64,000 bases of DNA from NCBI RefSeq assembly GCF_900141985.1, contig NZ_FQZK01000002.1, forward strand, positions 62,001-126,000, written 5' to 3'. This document shows, one piece after another, positions 35,188 through 43,770 of the stretch (positions are counted from its first letter, which is position 1; each line of letters begins with the position of its first letter). Origin of the DNA: Nocardiopsis flavescens (GTDB lineage: Bacteria > Actinomycetota > Actinomycetes > Streptosporangiales > Streptosporangiaceae). The translations under genes were made by a program, and so were the position numbers. The notes beneath the pieces are model-generated. The model was not told where the DNA came from. It did no database searches and was given only the letters and a program-made list of their open reading frames with translations.

Positions 35188-36234
35188 ATGACCGCACGCT
35201 CGCTCCTCACCGTCGCGACGGCCCTGGCGCTCGGCGCCGCCCTGGCCGCCTGCTCCGGTGGGGAGGACCCCGCTCCCGCCCCCGCCTCCGAACCCGCCCA
35301 GGCCGGCGTCGAGACCCCCGCCCCCGACACCGGTGACGAGAGTGCGAGCCCCTCGGGCCCCGCTCCCGGCGACGGCGCCCCGGACACCGCCCTCGGCTGG
35401 GCGGCCCAGCCCCTGGACCTGGACGGCGAGGAGTACCCGGCGGTCACCGGCGGGTCCGCCGGCGAGACCGTGACCGCGGCCGACGCCGACGAGCTCGCCC
35501 GGCACCTGGCCGCCGAGGAGCCCCTCGTGGTCGAGGTGGCCGGGGAGATCGACCTGGACGGAGCCGTGGAGATCGGCTCCGACAAGACCCTGGTGGCCGC
35601 GCCCGAGGAGGCCGCCGAACTCACCGGCGGGCACCTGGTCGTGGACGGGGCGGCCAACGTCGTCGTCCGCGGCCTGGCGCTGGAGACCGACGGCACGGCG
35701 GTGGTCGTGCGCGGCGGCGCCCACCACGTGTGGATCGACGGCAACACCCTGCGCGACGGCGGCGGCGACCCGCTGGTCGGCGTCACCGACGGCGCCGACC
35801 ACGTGACGGTCTCCCGCAACCACTTCCGCGACGCCGACGCGGCGCTGAGCATCGGCGGCGAGGAGGAGGCTCCGGGCGCGCTGCGCGTGAGCGTCCACCA
35901 CAACCTCTTCGACGGGACCGACACCCGCAGCCCCCGGGTCCGCGGCGGAGAGGTGCACGTGTTCAACAACCTCTACCGGGGCGCGGCCGAGTACGGTGTG
36001 GAGTCCGGGCACGGGGCGGCGGTGCTCGTGGAGGGCAACTACTTCGACGGCTACGGCCTCTCCGTCCGCGTGGACGCCGAGGCCCCCGGGGCCACGGTCA
36101 CCCGCGACAACCTCCTGGTGGACACCGCCCAGCCCGAGCTGTTCGGCACCGTCGACGACCCCCCCTACGCCTACGAGCTCGACGACACCGCCGACGTCCC
36201 CGACATCGTCTCCGCCACCGCCGGAGCCTCCTGA
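35188..36234 (+). CDS. Pectate lyase (PL1)-like lipoprotein
   Basis: 348 aa from the ATG at 35188. A lipoprotein signal ends at ALAAC (Cys22), then a Pro/Ala/Glu-rich linker to about 70. The parallel beta-helix shows the family 1 pectate lyase core: HHVWIDGNTLRDGGGDPLVG, VSVHHNLFDGTDTRSPRVRG and VHVFNNLYRG. The catalytic Arg of the RSPRVR motif is present, and acidic residues that would hold calcium are in place. It should cleave polygalacturonate or a related uronan at the cell surface by beta-elimination. No other pectin genes are near. The downstream gap has no obvious terminator. Confidence 0.88.
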   Translation: MTARSLLTVATALALGAALAACSGGEDPAPAPASEPAQAGVETPAPDTGDESASPSGPAPGDGAPDTALGWAAQPLDLDGEEYPAVTGGSAGETVTAADADELARHLAAEEPLVVEVAGEIDLDGAVEIGSDKTLVAAPEEAAELTGGHLVVDGAANVVVRGLALETDGTAVVVRGGAHHVWIDGNTLRDGGGDPLVGVTDGADHVTVSRNHFRDADAALSIGGEEEAPGALRVSVHHNLFDGTDTRSPRVRGGEVHVFNNLYRGAAEYGVESGHGAAVLVEGNYFDGYGLSVRVDAEAPGATVTRDNLLVDTAQPELFGTVDDPPYAYELDDTADVPDIVSATAGAS

Positions 36235-36576
36235 CCCCGTTCCCGTACCTGCGCCAGCGGCCCCGCCCGGGCCCGCGGCCCCTCCCGCGTCACCCGGCCC
36301 GGTACCCCGGTAGCCTCCCGGCGGTCCGACCGGCGCCGTGCGCCCCGGCCGCCACTTCCGCGGGCGGCGCGTGTGCGCGCCGCCCGACAGGGGACGTCCG
36401 CTCTCCCCGGGGTCCCGCGTCATGGTCGACCGCGGACCGGGGCGTCCGCCTCTCCTGTGGGTTGCGCGCCGCCGTCGCCGCCGGACCGGGGGACGTCCGC
36501 CCTCCCCGGAAGGCCCCCGGCGCCCCGGCCGCTCCGCCCTCCGGCCGCGGCCGCGGGGACCGGGCGGGCGCGGGTC
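36235..36576. repeat. Non-coding gap with three repeats spaced 50 bp apart
   Basis: GGGGACGTCCGC-type sequence recurs starting near 36390, 36440 and 36490, each followed by a TCTCC or CTCCCC stretch. No gene is seen in the gap between the lyase gene and the convergent membrane-protein gene. Confidence 0.4.
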
Positions 36577-37326
36577 TCATGGGGCCGCGTACTCGTAGAT
36601 CTCCTCCAGGCCGTCCGGGGTGCCGTAGGCGAGCCGCAGCGGGTGCCCGTCGGGGGACAGCCACAGGGTGAACGCCGCCCCGGCCACCGACTCCAGGGTG
36701 TTCGCCCCCTCCTCGGCGTCGTAGCCGCCGACCCGCGCGGTGAACGTCCCCTCGTAGCGCAGGGCGTTGCGCCCGCCCTCCTCCGTGTCCAGCTCCTCCC
36801 GGGCGGTCAGGCCCAGGTCGGTCGACGTACCGGCGATCTCGTGCAGCTTGGCGGAGCCGAACTCCGCCGAGCACAGGTACCGGTCCGCCTCGGACGGCTC
36901 CTCCGGGATCAGCAGCCCGTGTCCCGCCGTCGTGATGGGGACACCGTCCCCCAGGTCGTAGTGGTACACCTCCGGGCCGTCCGTGTAGGCGAACGACAGC
37001 TCGAACCGCGGGTTCCCGGACACCTCGTAGGCGGCGGCGCCCTCGCCCACGGCGGTCCCGTCCAGGAGCCGCGTGAAGGACAGCGCGTAGGAGTCGGCCA
37101 GGTCCATCCGGTCGGCGGCGTCCAGCACGAACGCCGCCGCGTCCTCGGGATCGGGCCGCGCGGTGGCGGGTTCCTTGAAGACCACCTGGGCCACCCACCA
37201 GCCGCTGGCCACCACGGCCAGGCACACGGCGAGGATGGCCAGGGTCATCGGCCACCCCGGGCGTCCGCCGGGGACCGGCGGTTCGTTCTCGGACGCGGTG
37301 TCGGGCAACGACGACATCGACGACAC
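36577..37326 (-). CDS. Membrane-anchored extracytoplasmic protein of unknown function
   Basis: 249 aa from the GTG at 37326 (GAGG eight bases upstream); the ATG at 37317 would give 246 aa. A cytoplasmic Pro/Glu-rich start of 25 residues, one membrane helix (MTLAILAVCLAVVASGWWVA) and an acidic extracytoplasmic domain with alternating strands. The domain resembles in style the outer domain of the kinase at 50533 (a 'measure and load' LolA/LppX-like fold is a guess). It is the last gene of a leftward group with the prepilin-like, DUF559 and TadG-M15 genes. I do not recognise a named family. Confidence 0.75.
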   Translation of the reverse strand: MSSMSSLPDTASENEPPVPGGRPGWPMTLAILAVCLAVVASGWWVAQVVFKEPATARPDPEDAAAFVLDAADRMDLADSYALSFTRLLDGTAVGEGAAAYEVSGNPRFELSFAYTDGPEVYHYDLGDGVPITTAGHGLLIPEEPSEADRYLCSAEFGSAKLHEIAGTSTDLGLTAREELDTEEGGRNALRYEGTFTARVGGYDAEEGANTLESVAGAAFTLWLSPDGHPLRLAYGTPDGLEEIYEYAAP

Positions 37327-37429
37327 GGCCTCGACCTCGATTCTGCGGTGCGCGCGTGCGTGCGCGGACCGCGGGGGGTGGGGGTCGTCGCCCGGAGTAC
37401 CCGGACGACATCGCGGTGTTGTGCGTGCG

Positions 37430-37987
37430 CCCGGTACGACGCGGCGGAGCGGTGTTCCGTTCGATGATCGCGTACAAGTGGTCACCACCCGTGCTCGCGA
37501 ACCCCAGGACCCAGTCTCCCGCGGGGGAGTCCAGGGCCTGTTCCAGGAACCCGAACGTGGCGGTCCGGGACAGGCGGCGCAGCACCTCCTCCGAGGCGTG
37601 CTCCCACAGCCACCGGACGACGATCCGGGCGGCCGGGCCGTCGGAGAAGGAGCGGCTGGAGAAGAGCTCGTACAGCTCGTCCGCCTCCAGCCGCAGGACC
37701 GTCGCCTCCAGCACGTCCGAGTCCAGCAGGGCCAGCACGGCCAGCGCGCAGTCCACCCGGCCCACCGGGTCCGGTCCCGGCAGCCCGCGGCCGCACCGCA
37801 GCAGGGCCTCGGCGGCGGCGGCCGGGTCCGGTGTCCGGTCCGGGGACGGGCCGGGGCCCCGCGTCACCCGGTCCAGGGCGCGCTCCACGCCCTCCCATCC
37901 CGGCCGGGCGGGGAGCACCGCGGCGACCAGCACCGCCACCAGCGTCAGCACCGCCGCGTACTCGATCAGCGCGTGTCCGCGATCCAT
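37430..37987 (-). CDS. Prepilin-like (Tad/Flp-type) small protein, 3' end unresolved
   Basis: It begins MDRGHALIEYAAVL: Gly4 followed by a hydrophobic helix with Glu at +5, the class III prepilin peptidase site used by Flp and TadE/F proteins. About 180 residues look genuine, with an alpha-helical acidic domain (LRLEADELYELFSSRSFSDG, then WLWEHASEEVLRRLSRTATF). The frame then has no stop until 36290 and becomes Arg-rich while the next gene is coded in another frame, so the given left end is an estimate. A stop in the third frame at 37482 would end the protein after a one-base shift: either a real frameshift mutation or a sequencing error. It starts 11 bases after the DUF559 gene. Confidence 0.55.
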
Positions 37988-37997
37988 GTCCGCCCCC

Positions 37998-38891
37998 TCA
38001 CCGCAGCCGGGGCGGCCTGCGCCGCAGGCTCCGGATGTCGCGGCGGATCCGCTCCCGCCGTTGCGGGGGGCAGCTCCAGCCCCGGGACTCCAGCACGTCG
38101 CGGATCCGCAGGAGGAGTTCCACCGGGTGGAGCCGCAGCGCGTAGACCGTCACCGGGACGACCTCCCACTCCGCCGCGCGCATCAGTGCGTACCGGGCCC
38201 GGTCGCGGTACTCCCGCCGGCGCCCGGAGTGGTGCAGCAGGCTGTCGTACTCCACCGCCACCCGGTACTCGGGCCACCCCAGGTCGGCGTGGAGCACCCG
38301 GCGGTGCACCGCCACGGGGCACTGCACCACCGGCGGGGGCAGCCCCGCCTGGAGGACGACGGCCCGCAGCCACGACTCGGCCGGGGACTGGCTCAGCGGC
38401 GACGCGTAGCCCGCCGCCGTGCACAACCGCGCGTACTGGGCCCGGGTGAACGGCGCGCGGTGCTCCGCCAGCCGCCGCGGATCGACCAGCCCGCGGGCGA
38501 GGAAGGCGTCCAGCCGCGCGGTGGCCACCGGGACCGACGGGGCCAGCGCCGCCACCTCCGCCGCGGTGCGCTCCGCGGAAGTGACGGGGATCCCCTCCAC
38601 CGCCACCCGGTCGGCGGACGGCACGCACTCCCGGCGCACCGCGACCGGCATGCCCCGCAGCGCCCTGCCGGCCGGTAGCGCCACCCGTGGCGGCAGCCGG
38701 GTGATGCGCTCCCCGGGGGAGACCAGGTCCACCCCCCACAGGTAGGCGGCGGTCACGTCCCGCACCACGGCGTCCGGGGACAGGACGGGGACGATCGGCC
38801 GCAGGGTCCGCAGCAGCAGGTCCCGGTCGGGCAGGTGCGTGTGCGCGGGCGCGGTGCCACGCTCGGATTCCAGGGGGTTACCAGGGGTCAT
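37998..38891 (-). CDS. AbiEi-like / DUF559 domain protein
   Basis: 297 aa from the ATG at 38891. The N-terminal half has the layout of actinobacterial AbiEi-type antitoxin-domain proteins (GIPVTSAERTAAEVAALAPS, then a helical part). The C-terminal part is a DUF559/Vsr-like PD-(D/E)xK fold: HADLGWPEYRVAVEYDS with acidic residues in the expected places and YRDRARYALMRAAEWEVVPV after it. Such proteins are widespread in actinomycetes and are usually annotated only by domain; nuclease activity is unproven. It lies inside the prepilin-type gene group but has no obvious link to pili. No AbiEii toxin is adjacent. Confidence 0.8.
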   Translation of the reverse strand: MTPGNPLESERGTAPAHTHLPDRDLLLRTLRPIVPVLSPDAVVRDVTAAYLWGVDLVSPGERITRLPPRVALPAGRALRGMPVAVRRECVPSADRVAVEGIPVTSAERTAAEVAALAPSVPVATARLDAFLARGLVDPRRLAEHRAPFTRAQYARLCTAAGYASPLSQSPAESWLRAVVLQAGLPPPVVQCPVAVHRRVLHADLGWPEYRVAVEYDSLLHHSGRRREYRDRARYALMRAAEWEVVPVTVYALRLHPVELLLRIRDVLESRGWSCPPQRRERIRRDIRSLRRRPPRLR

Positions 38892-38959
38892 GGATCCAGG
38901 GTCGGCGGGCGCCGCGTCCGGGACAACCCCTTCTCCGGACCTGTGGAGAACCCGTCCGG

Positions 38960-40033
38960 TCAGCGCATGTCGCCCGGCCCGGCGGCCAGGTGGATGTGGT
39001 CCACGTGGTTCTGGGTGTTGCTGCCCCGATCGGACAGGCCCCGCTTGACCTCCGTCCAGGGTCCCACCCGGTCGAAGGCCGCGTTCCAGATGCTGTAGTC
39101 GTAGATGACCCCCTTGACGCCCAGCCGGTGGGCGTTCTGGATGGTCCAGTCGATCACGCCGATCGCCGTCTGGTGCATCTCCGGTGAGGGGACCCCGCCC
39201 AGCGGCGCCATCATGTAGTCCACGGCCATTCCGTAGCCGTGGTCGCTGGTGGGCTCGTAGCGGTAGCCGCCCGCGCTGATGTAGAACCCGGGGAACTCCG
39301 TCTGGAGCGTCTCGTGCACCTGGCACATGACCGGGTGCAGCTGGCCCAGCGAGGCGCAGTCCACGATCGCCCCGCCGCCGAACACCACCCGGCTCGGGTC
39401 GAACCTGTAGCGCCCCTCGGCGTCCACCAGGTGCACGTCCACCACCCGGCGCGCCTGGTCCAGGCTCGTGATGTCGGCGCCGGCGCAGTAGATGCCCCCG
39501 GCGTTGCGCCCGCACTCGGGGAACTCCGCGATCGCGATCGCCGCCGCCGTCCCCACCTGGGTGTTCCCGTCCTCCTCGCCGTCACAGGTGACGTCGCCCC
39601 AGTGCCGGGAGCCGTCCTCCTCCAGCTCCTTCTGGCAGATCGCCCCGCGCACCTCGACCCGCACGATGTTGCCGTTGCGCCCCATCACGTTGTCACTGGC
39701 ACGGATGTCGGTCACCACGGCGTCGTTGGCCCGCGCGTACTCGTCGGCGCGGTCGCGGGCGACGTCCTCGTCGAACAGCGGCATGGGGAACCGCCCCTCC
39801 ACCAGGTCCTGCGCCGCCGACTCCTGTAGGGCGCTCACCGCGGCCAGGGCGGCGGAGTCCGCCGCCGTCTGCACCCGCGAGCGCTGGTCGCCGGCGGCGC
39901 CCACGCGCACGAACAGCAGCGTCAGCGCCAGCAGGGCCAGGGTCAGCCCGAACAGGAGCAGGATGTTGGCCTGCCCGTCGTCGCGGCGGCAGAGCAGGTG
40001 GCGTCGTCGGGGTGCGGGGGGCAGGGGTCCCAT
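38960..40033 (-). CDS. TadG-like pilus protein fused to an M15-type peptidase domain
   Basis: 357 aa from the ATG at 40033 (no clear ribosome site). Residues about 18-70 are TadE/TadG-like: GQANILLLFGLTLALLALTL, then an Arg/Gln-rich turn and QTAADSAALAAVSALQ, the standard TadG opening. After a mixed region, residues about 225-350 contain SDHGYGMAVD and NHVDHIHL, which match the SxHxxGxAxD and HxH zinc motifs of M15 (VanY/D,D-carboxypeptidase-like) enzymes. So a pilus-type membrane anchor presents a putative peptidoglycan peptidase outside the cell. The DUF559 gene starts 68 bases after its stop, in the same direction. Confidence 0.8.
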   Translation of the reverse strand: MGPLPPAPRRRHLLCRRDDGQANILLLFGLTLALLALTLLFVRVGAAGDQRSRVQTAADSAALAAVSALQESAAQDLVEGRFPMPLFDEDVARDRADEYARANDAVVTDIRASDNVMGRNGNIVRVEVRGAICQKELEEDGSRHWGDVTCDGEEDGNTQVGTAAAIAIAEFPECGRNAGGIYCAGADITSLDQARRVVDVHLVDAEGRYRFDPSRVVFGGGAIVDCASLGQLHPVMCQVHETLQTEFPGFYISAGGYRYEPTSDHGYGMAVDYMMAPLGGVPSPEMHQTAIGVIDWTIQNAHRLGVKGVIYDYSIWNAAFDRVGPWTEVKRGLSDRGSNTQNHVDHIHLAAGPGDMR

Positions 40034-40388
40034 GCTGGCGTCCCGGGGGTGCAGGGGTGGGAGGGGAGGCGTGTGCGATGGCGCGGGGTGAGCGCCCGAC
40101 CACGGCGGGGCCACCGGGCGCAGCCTACCCCGAGGCCACCATGATGGGTAGGGGAACCCCGGTCCCTGTGGACGGGCGGACCGTGGCCGGGTGCGGTCGC
40201 GGACGGTGCGCGCGGCCCGGAACGGGGGAGGGGGTGTTCGGCATCGGTTGCGTGACACACCCCGCTTTTCAGCGCGTGTGTCCGACAAAAACCGACTCCA
40301 ACGGAGAGGATGGACGCTGTCCGACACATTCCGTATCAGTAGATCCACCGCCCGATCGGCGGTGGTCCGTTGACCAGAAGGCGAGAGT
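40034..40388. other. Divergent promoter region
   Basis: 355 bp between the leftward TadG-M15 gene and the rightward YezG-like gene. It contains the inverted repeat at 40254-40282 and the sequence TGTCCGACA twice (near 40279 and 40318). No gene is seen. Confidence 0.45.
40254..40282. promoter_or_regulatory. Inverted repeat GACACAC...GTGTGTC
   Basis: Seven-base outer arms (40254-40260, 40276-40282) enclose CCCGCTTTTCAGCGC, which holds a second short inverted CGC/GCG pair. It lies about 107 bp before the YezG-like gene and is a candidate operator. Confidence 0.4.
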
Positions 40389-41378
40389 ATGAATCCCCGT
40401 ACTCCGATGACAGCGGTAGAACAGGACCGGTCCCTCCGTCGGATCGGGACGGCGCTACTGGACGCCGCCCCTGAGGACTGGACCAAGCTCCGCCTGGTGT
40501 ACTCGGGGCTGGTCGACTGCGAGTCGGTCCACCTGGAGGCGCTGCGCCCCGACGGCAGCGGCGTCGGCTGCGTACCGCCCCTGGCGCTGCTCCACGAGTT
40601 CCGGCAGTTGCGCGCGGGCATGTCCAGGCCCGGCACCGGCACCTGGTACACGGTCTACTACGACCTGGAGCGCCCGGCGCGCTACCGGGTCCGCTACGAC
40701 CACGAGAACGAGCCCCACTTCGACGAGCCCCGCGACAACGACAGCTACCTGAGGGACCTGGAGCACTTCCCCCGGGACCGGGCCCACATGCCGGACTGGC
40801 TGCTGGAGCGGCTGGAGGGGGACCTGGTCCCCGAGTCGGTGTCCCCGTGGATGGCGCTGGCCGCCCCGGGCGCCTCGCGCGAGTCCCGGATCGACCCCGG
40901 GGACATGACCCCCGAGGAGATGATGGACACCGTCCAGGAGATCGCCGACCGCACGATGGCGGCCGTCTGGGACGAGTGGCGGGAGATCGTCATCGACCAC
41001 AAGGCCCTGGTCGGCGTGGCCTCCACCCGCGTCGCGGTCGCCCGGGAGGGCGGCAGCGAGTGGGAACTGCTGCCGCCGGAGGCGTCCCGCCTGCTCGACC
41101 GGCTGCGCACCGGCATGTACCAGCGCGGCAAGGGCACCTGGTTCACCGCCCGGCTCACCGTCAAGGAGTCCCGCGAGATCGGCATCCACTTCGACCACGG
41201 CAACCCGCCGGAGTTCGACGCCGAACCCGACCCCCGGGACTTCTACCGCGACGCGGTGCGCTTCCCGCGCAGCGCCGACCACATGCCCGACTGGCTGCTG
41301 GAACGGCTCGGCCGCGCCCAGCGCATGCTCCGCGCCGAGCACGGCGGCCGCGACCCGTTCACCGGAGCCGCCGGTTGA
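40389..41378 (+). CDS. Tandem YezG-like (DUF600) immunity-type protein
   Basis: 329 aa from the ATG at 40389 (AGAAGGCGAGAG upstream). It has two copies of one domain. Copy 1 (about 10-150) has GTGTWYTVYYDL, RYDHENEPHF and LEHFPRDRAHMPDWLLERL. Copy 2 (about 170-315) has GKGTWFTARLTV, HFDHGNPPEF and VRFPRSADHMPDWLLERL. This is the pattern of YezG/DUF600 proteins, which act as immunity proteins against YeeF-type LXG toxins and other polymorphic toxins. No toxin gene is adjacent, so it may be an orphan or guard against non-self toxins. Its last 20 bases overlap the end of the convergent glycosyltransferase gene. Confidence 0.75.
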   Translation: MNPRTPMTAVEQDRSLRRIGTALLDAAPEDWTKLRLVYSGLVDCESVHLEALRPDGSGVGCVPPLALLHEFRQLRAGMSRPGTGTWYTVYYDLERPARYRVRYDHENEPHFDEPRDNDSYLRDLEHFPRDRAHMPDWLLERLEGDLVPESVSPWMALAAPGASRESRIDPGDMTPEEMMDTVQEIADRTMAAVWDEWREIVIDHKALVGVASTRVAVAREGGSEWELLPPEASRLLDRLRTGMYQRGKGTWFTARLTVKESREIGIHFDHGNPPEFDAEPDPRDFYRDAVRFPRSADHMPDWLLERLGRAQRMLRAEHGGRDPFTGAAG

Positions 41379-43770
41379 GCGCCGACCACATGTGCACGTC
41401 GGCCACGGTGACCTTCAGGTCGCCGTTGGCCAGCGGTGACGCCGTCACCGACCGCACGTAGGGGCCGTGGTTCCAGCGCCGGGCGGTGTGCCCCGGCACG
41501 CTCCCGGCGCCGATCCGGCTCAGCGCCCCCGCCGGGCCCGCCAGCAGCCGCACCTGCCAGGAGGCCCGCAGGCCTTCGACGCCGGCGTGGTCGGGGTGCG
41601 CGGGCAGCGGCGGGGCCCCGGTGAGCAGGCGGCCCTCGACCTCCAGCGGGTACCGCTGCCCGGCGTCGGTGCCCCGCACGACCTCCACCGCCGCCTCCAC
41701 CCCCTCCGGCAGGGTGTCGGTGAGCCGGAACGCGAAGCGCAGGCGGTCGCCGCCCCCGGCCGCGCGCACCCGGACCTCCTCGACCTCCACGGTGGGCGCC
41801 AGCGCCGAGGTCTTCAGCCCCAGCCGGTCGTTGACCGTGTAGTAGGGCCGCACCCGGGACCCGGGCCCGCGGGCGGGCCGCACGTCCTGGGCGGGGTACT
41901 CGATGATCTTCTTGTACCCGACGACCCCCGACAGGTGGCGGCCCACGGTGCACTCGGTGCCGTCGGACAGCACCAGGCGCATCTCCCACGCCTCGGAGTC
42001 GCCGTGACGCCCGCGCACCACCGCCTCCGGGTCGATCACGGCGGTGAACAGCCCGCCGAACGCCACCGGGGAGGAGAACTCCCGCAGGGTCCGGCGGGTG
42101 GTCCGCAGCCGCACCACCATCCGGGCGCGGGCGTCGGCCTCCTCGCGCCCCAGCACCCGCCCCTGGACGGTGATGAGCCCCTCGGCGACCTCCACGTGCC
42201 CGACCTCGGCGTGGTGGGCCGACCGGCGCACGTGCAGCAGCAGGCCGCCCTTGGCCGAGCGGGTCGGGACCACCAGGGACAGCTCCGGGGTCCGCCGCGC
42301 CTGCAGCGGGTAGCCCTGCTGGTGGATCTCCACGTCCCGTACCGGGGCGACGGAGTCCCCGTCCACCCGGGTCACCTCCCAGGTGTCGGCGGCCAGCCGC
42401 TCCCGGGCCGGGTCGACCACCACCTGACCGCGCCAGTCGGGGGCCAGGGTGACGCGCTGCCCCGCGCGCACCAGCTCGATCAGGTCGGGCGGGTCCGTGA
42501 AGGTCAGCGTCACCAGCCCGTCGCCGCCCGCCCGCACCCGGCAGGCCACGGGGGGCTCGGCGCGCGGCGCGGGGACGGGGGGAGCGGCGTCGGAGGCCGT
42601 CAGCGGCGTTCCGGCCAGCTCGGAGAACAGGCCCTCGTGCAGGCGCACCACGTTCGCCGGGTCGAACCGCTCGGAGTCGGCCAGCGCCGCCGCCGACATG
42701 CGGCGCCGCAGCGGGTCGTCGGCCATGAGCCGGGCCATGCCCTCGGCGATGCCGCTCACGGACCTGTTGGGCACCAGGAAGCCGTCCTCCTCGTCGCGGA
42801 TGATGGACGCTGGCCCGTGCGGGCAGTCCGTGCTCACGACCGGCAGACCGGAGCGCATGGCCTCCACGATGGTCATCCCGAACGGCTCCTCGCTGGAGGT
42901 CACCGCCGCGAACGCCCCCTGCGCCCAGGCCTCCTCCACATGGGTGTGCGGCCCCATCAGCCACACCCGATCCTGTAGCCCCAGAGACCCCACCAGTTTG
43001 GCCAGGGCCCCGCGGCGCCCGCCCCGCCCGTAGATGCGCAGCGTCCATTCGGGGTACTCCTCGGCCAGTGACGCGAACGCCTTCACCAGCAGGTCGTGCC
43101 GCTTGCTGGGCGCCAGCCGGCCGGCGGAGACGATGGTGCGGCTGTTGTGCCCGTTGGCGGTGAACGGCGGCGCGGGGACCGAGTTGGGGATGGACAGCAC
43201 CCGAACCCCCGGCAGCGGCATGTTCCGGGAATAGGTGCGGGCGTCGGCCTCGGTGACGGTGACGAAGGCGTCCAGGCCCGCGTACTCCCGCGCCATCACC
43301 CGCCGCAGAGCCTCGGAGTGCTGCTCGTAGGTGAGGTGCTCCTGGCCCACCTTGACCACGTTCCCGGGCGCGCACCGGGCCACGGCGATGTTGAGCCCGG
43401 GCCGGGTGCCGACGACGACATCGGCGTCCGTGGTGGTCAGGTACTCCTCCAACCGGTCGTCGGTGAGCCTGCTGTGGGTGGAGCCCCTGGAGTCCTCCGG
43501 CGGGAAGAGCACGGGGGGCAGACCGGCCCGCTCCGATCCCTCGTACAGCGGCCGGCCGCCGACCCCCGTGGAGCCGTCGTGCTCGCGCACGTCGACGAGC
43601 GGGCGCAGGCCGACCCCGGGGGGCATGGGCAGGGCGGGCTCGTCCCGGTGGCGGAACACCGAGACGACCTCCACGTCGTGCCGGGACGCCAGGGCGGCCG
43701 CCTGGTTGGCGACGGTGCGGATGGTGCCCCCGATGCCGTACATGTCGTTGATCAGATAGGCGATCTTCAC
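41359..43770 (-). CDS. Family 4 glycosyltransferase with large C-terminal beta-rich domain
   Basis: 803 aa from a GTG. Residues 1-390 are a GT-B glycosyltransferase: MKIAYLINDMYGIGGTIRTV at the N-terminal nucleotide-independent domain, then VSAGRLAPSKRHDLLVKAFA and the EX7E region SSEEPFGMTIVEAMRSGLPV (retaining GT4). Residues about 420-800 hold repeated beta-strand segments, best described as two or more Ig-like or TarS-like modules of unknown function. GT4 enzymes of this long type in actinomycetes often build wall glycopolymers (teichoic or teichulosonic acids), which is inference here. It is monocistronic and convergent with the YezG-like gene. Confidence 0.9.
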   Translation of the reverse strand: MKIAYLINDMYGIGGTIRTVANQAAALASRHDVEVVSVFRHRDEPALPMPPGVGLRPLVDVREHDGSTGVGGRPLYEGSERAGLPPVLFPPEDSRGSTHSRLTDDRLEEYLTTTDADVVVGTRPGLNIAVARCAPGNVVKVGQEHLTYEQHSEALRRVMAREYAGLDAFVTVTEADARTYSRNMPLPGVRVLSIPNSVPAPPFTANGHNSRTIVSAGRLAPSKRHDLLVKAFASLAEEYPEWTLRIYGRGGRRGALAKLVGSLGLQDRVWLMGPHTHVEEAWAQGAFAAVTSSEEPFGMTIVEAMRSGLPVVSTDCPHGPASIIRDEEDGFLVPNRSVSGIAEGMARLMADDPLRRRMSAAALADSERFDPANVVRLHEGLFSELAGTPLTASDAAPPVPAPRAEPPVACRVRAGGDGLVTLTFTDPPDLIELVRAGQRVTLAPDWRGQVVVDPARERLAADTWEVTRVDGDSVAPVRDVEIHQQGYPLQARRTPELSLVVPTRSAKGGLLLHVRRSAHHAEVGHVEVAEGLITVQGRVLGREEADARARMVVRLRTTRRTLREFSSPVAFGGLFTAVIDPEAVVRGRHGDSEAWEMRLVLSDGTECTVGRHLSGVVGYKKIIEYPAQDVRPARGPGSRVRPYYTVNDRLGLKTSALAPTVEVEEVRVRAAGGGDRLRFAFRLTDTLPEGVEAAVEVVRGTDAGQRYPLEVEGRLLTGAPPLPAHPDHAGVEGLRASWQVRLLAGPAGALSRIGAGSVPGHTARRWNHGPYVRSVTASPLANGDLKVTVADVHMWSALNRRLR

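Noticed and set aside
36290-37430. Continuation of the prepilin-like frame as one 565-residue protein
   Set aside because: Beyond about 37430 the frame is Arg/Pro/Gly-rich and overlaps a better protein in another frame, so it is read-through, not one long gene.
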